Shown: positions 6,692-7,209 of the stretch, piece after piece
Position numbering within the stretch: position 1 is the first letter of the stretch
Layout: each line of letters starts with the position of its first letter
Assembly (NCBI GenBank): GCA_029260155.1
Contig: JAJDDU010000036.1
Location: 1 to 7,209 of the forward strand
DNA: 7,209 nt
Direction of reading: 5' to 3'
Source of the DNA: Phycisphaerae bacterium
Lineage (GTDB): Bacteria; Planctomycetota; Phycisphaerae; UBA1845
Notes under the pieces: generated by a model
The model's database searches: none
Seen by the model: only the letters and a program-made list of their open reading frames with translations
What the model was told of the DNA's origin: nothing
Program-made: the position numbers and the translations under genes

Positions 6692-7126
6692 TCACCACGA
6701 CTTCTGCAAACGGATGTCTTCAATGGCCACAAAGTCGTGCAGCTTGCCGCGATTCACACCCGGGCAGGTGCTCCCCACGTGCGACCACGTATCGGGCGAT
6801 TTCACATTCCCCGACCAGAAAGGCCAAGTCCTGCATTGCAGCGGCCGAACCTCGTAGATACTGCAGCCCGTCGCGTCGCCGTCACCGTCGCGCGCAAGAA
6901 AAATGCAATCGCCCCCAGGCCGCTCCGTCAAGCTATACTTGTTCAGCCCGACGCGCCGAAGGTGCTCCTTACTAAGCCACTTATCGTTTCGCCCCAGGTG
7001 ATCCGAGATCCGCCCGATCTCGTCCTTGGTGACCCAAACGTACCCCGGCGCGCCGCTGCAACAGTTCCCACACTGCGTACACTCGAACGCCAGCCCCGCC
7101 ACGTACCATTTTTCTTTCCGCGACAT
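6692..7126 (-). CDS. YkgJ-like CxxCxxCC cysteine-cluster protein (first copy)
   Basis: This 144-residue soluble protein carries the family signature near its start: C16-TQ-C19-GN-C22-C23, followed by the aromatic segment GYVWV. Later come C74, C88 in CSIYEVRPLQC with C98 (RTWPFW), and C121. Eight cysteines in this pattern are typical of the YkgJ/UPF0153 family, proposed to bind zinc or iron or an Fe-S cluster, and the length is usual. No signal peptide or membrane helix is present. The ATG start is preceded by GGGATGGG, a poor ribosome binding site, and further upstream by a G-run array. The gene is followed after four bases by a diverged relative, so the two may make partner proteins. In some bacteria related proteins act in protein modification, but nothing in the sequence fixes a role here. 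Confidence 0.92.
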   Translation of the reverse strand: MSRKEKWYVAGLAFECTQCGNCCSGAPGYVWVTKDEIGRISDHLGRNDKWLSKEHLRRVGLNKYSLTERPGGDCIFLARDGDGDATGCSIYEVRPLQCRTWPFWSGNVKSPDTWSHVGSTCPGVNRGKLHDFVAIEDIRLQKSW

Positions 7127-7209
7127 TCAGCCCATCCCAAAAACCACGCCCCCACCCACCCTACACGCCCCCCGCGCCACACACAACATCCCCCCACGTC
7201 ATCCCGAGC
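7127..7209 (-). promoter_or_regulatory. G-rich leader of the cysteine-cluster genes
   Basis: The 83 bases before the ATG at 7126 are almost pure G and T on the coding strand, with G-runs of 3 to 6. No housekeeping promoter is visible in this short piece and no end of an upstream gene is recognisable, so the promoter may lie beyond the window. Confidence 0.4.
7149..7173 (-). other. Putative G-quadruplex motif
   Basis: On the minus strand the run order is G6, loop CGTGTA, G3, loop T, G3, loop T, G5. This satisfies the G3+N1-7 rule with two single-base loops, the layout that favours a stable parallel quadruplex. It lies 23-47 bases before the start codon of the first cysteine-cluster gene and on the coding strand, so it could form in the mRNA leader as well as in DNA. 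A further G6 run lies at 7190-7195. Folding and any regulatory effect are inferred. Confidence 0.5.

Noticed and set aside
6136..6975. Plus-strand ORF of 279 residues
   Set aside because: It lies antisense across both cysteine-cluster genes, is dominated by Arg, Pro and Thr, and shows no domain. It is an expected mirror of GC-rich coding DNA.
1..7209. CRISPR arrays, tRNA or rRNA genes, insertion sequences
   Set aside because: I saw no spaced direct repeats, tRNA-like cloverleaf, rRNA signature or transposase motif on either strand.

Overview
The window reads as part of a high-GC bacterial chromosome. Every gene I can support lies on the minus strand, so transcription runs from the right edge to the left. 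The style of the proteins suggests a planctomycete or relative: two neighbouring CxxCxxCC-type (YkgJ-like) proteins, a very short lipoprotein, a c-heme (Tll0287-like/DUF3365) sensor kinase, and ribosome binding sites that are often weak or absent. This lineage guess comes from memory of such proteins, not from a search.

Right third (about 5400-7126). Two YkgJ-like cysteine-cluster proteins sit nearly back to back (stop at 6692, proposed GTG start at 6687). They are followed by a 92-residue putative lipoprotein and a small stand-alone Rieske [2Fe-2S] ferredoxin. The leader of the first gene carries a G-run array that fits the G-quadruplex rule on the coding strand.

Spacer (about 5063-5399). 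This stretch has no convincing large gene. It holds a perfect 13-bp inverted repeat and a possible 21-codon leader ORF whose stop overlaps the start of the next gene in an ATGA.

Left two thirds (247-5062). Three signalling genes are joined by 4-nt start/stop overlaps (GTGA, then ATGA). The first is a membrane histidine kinase with a periplasmic c-heme (CLECH) Tll0287-like sensor. The second is a soluble kinase with an N-terminal receiver. The third is a single-domain response regulator with no output domain. Both kinases end in two successive receiver-like domains that have lost part or all of the phosphorylation machinery. The kinases look like tandem duplicates with different input modules. 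Inference: redox, ligand or heme state is sensed outside the membrane and passed through a phosphorelay ending on the diffusible receiver, or on partners outside the window.

Left edge (1-162). The first 54 codons of a further minus-strand gene run off the window. I do not recognise it.
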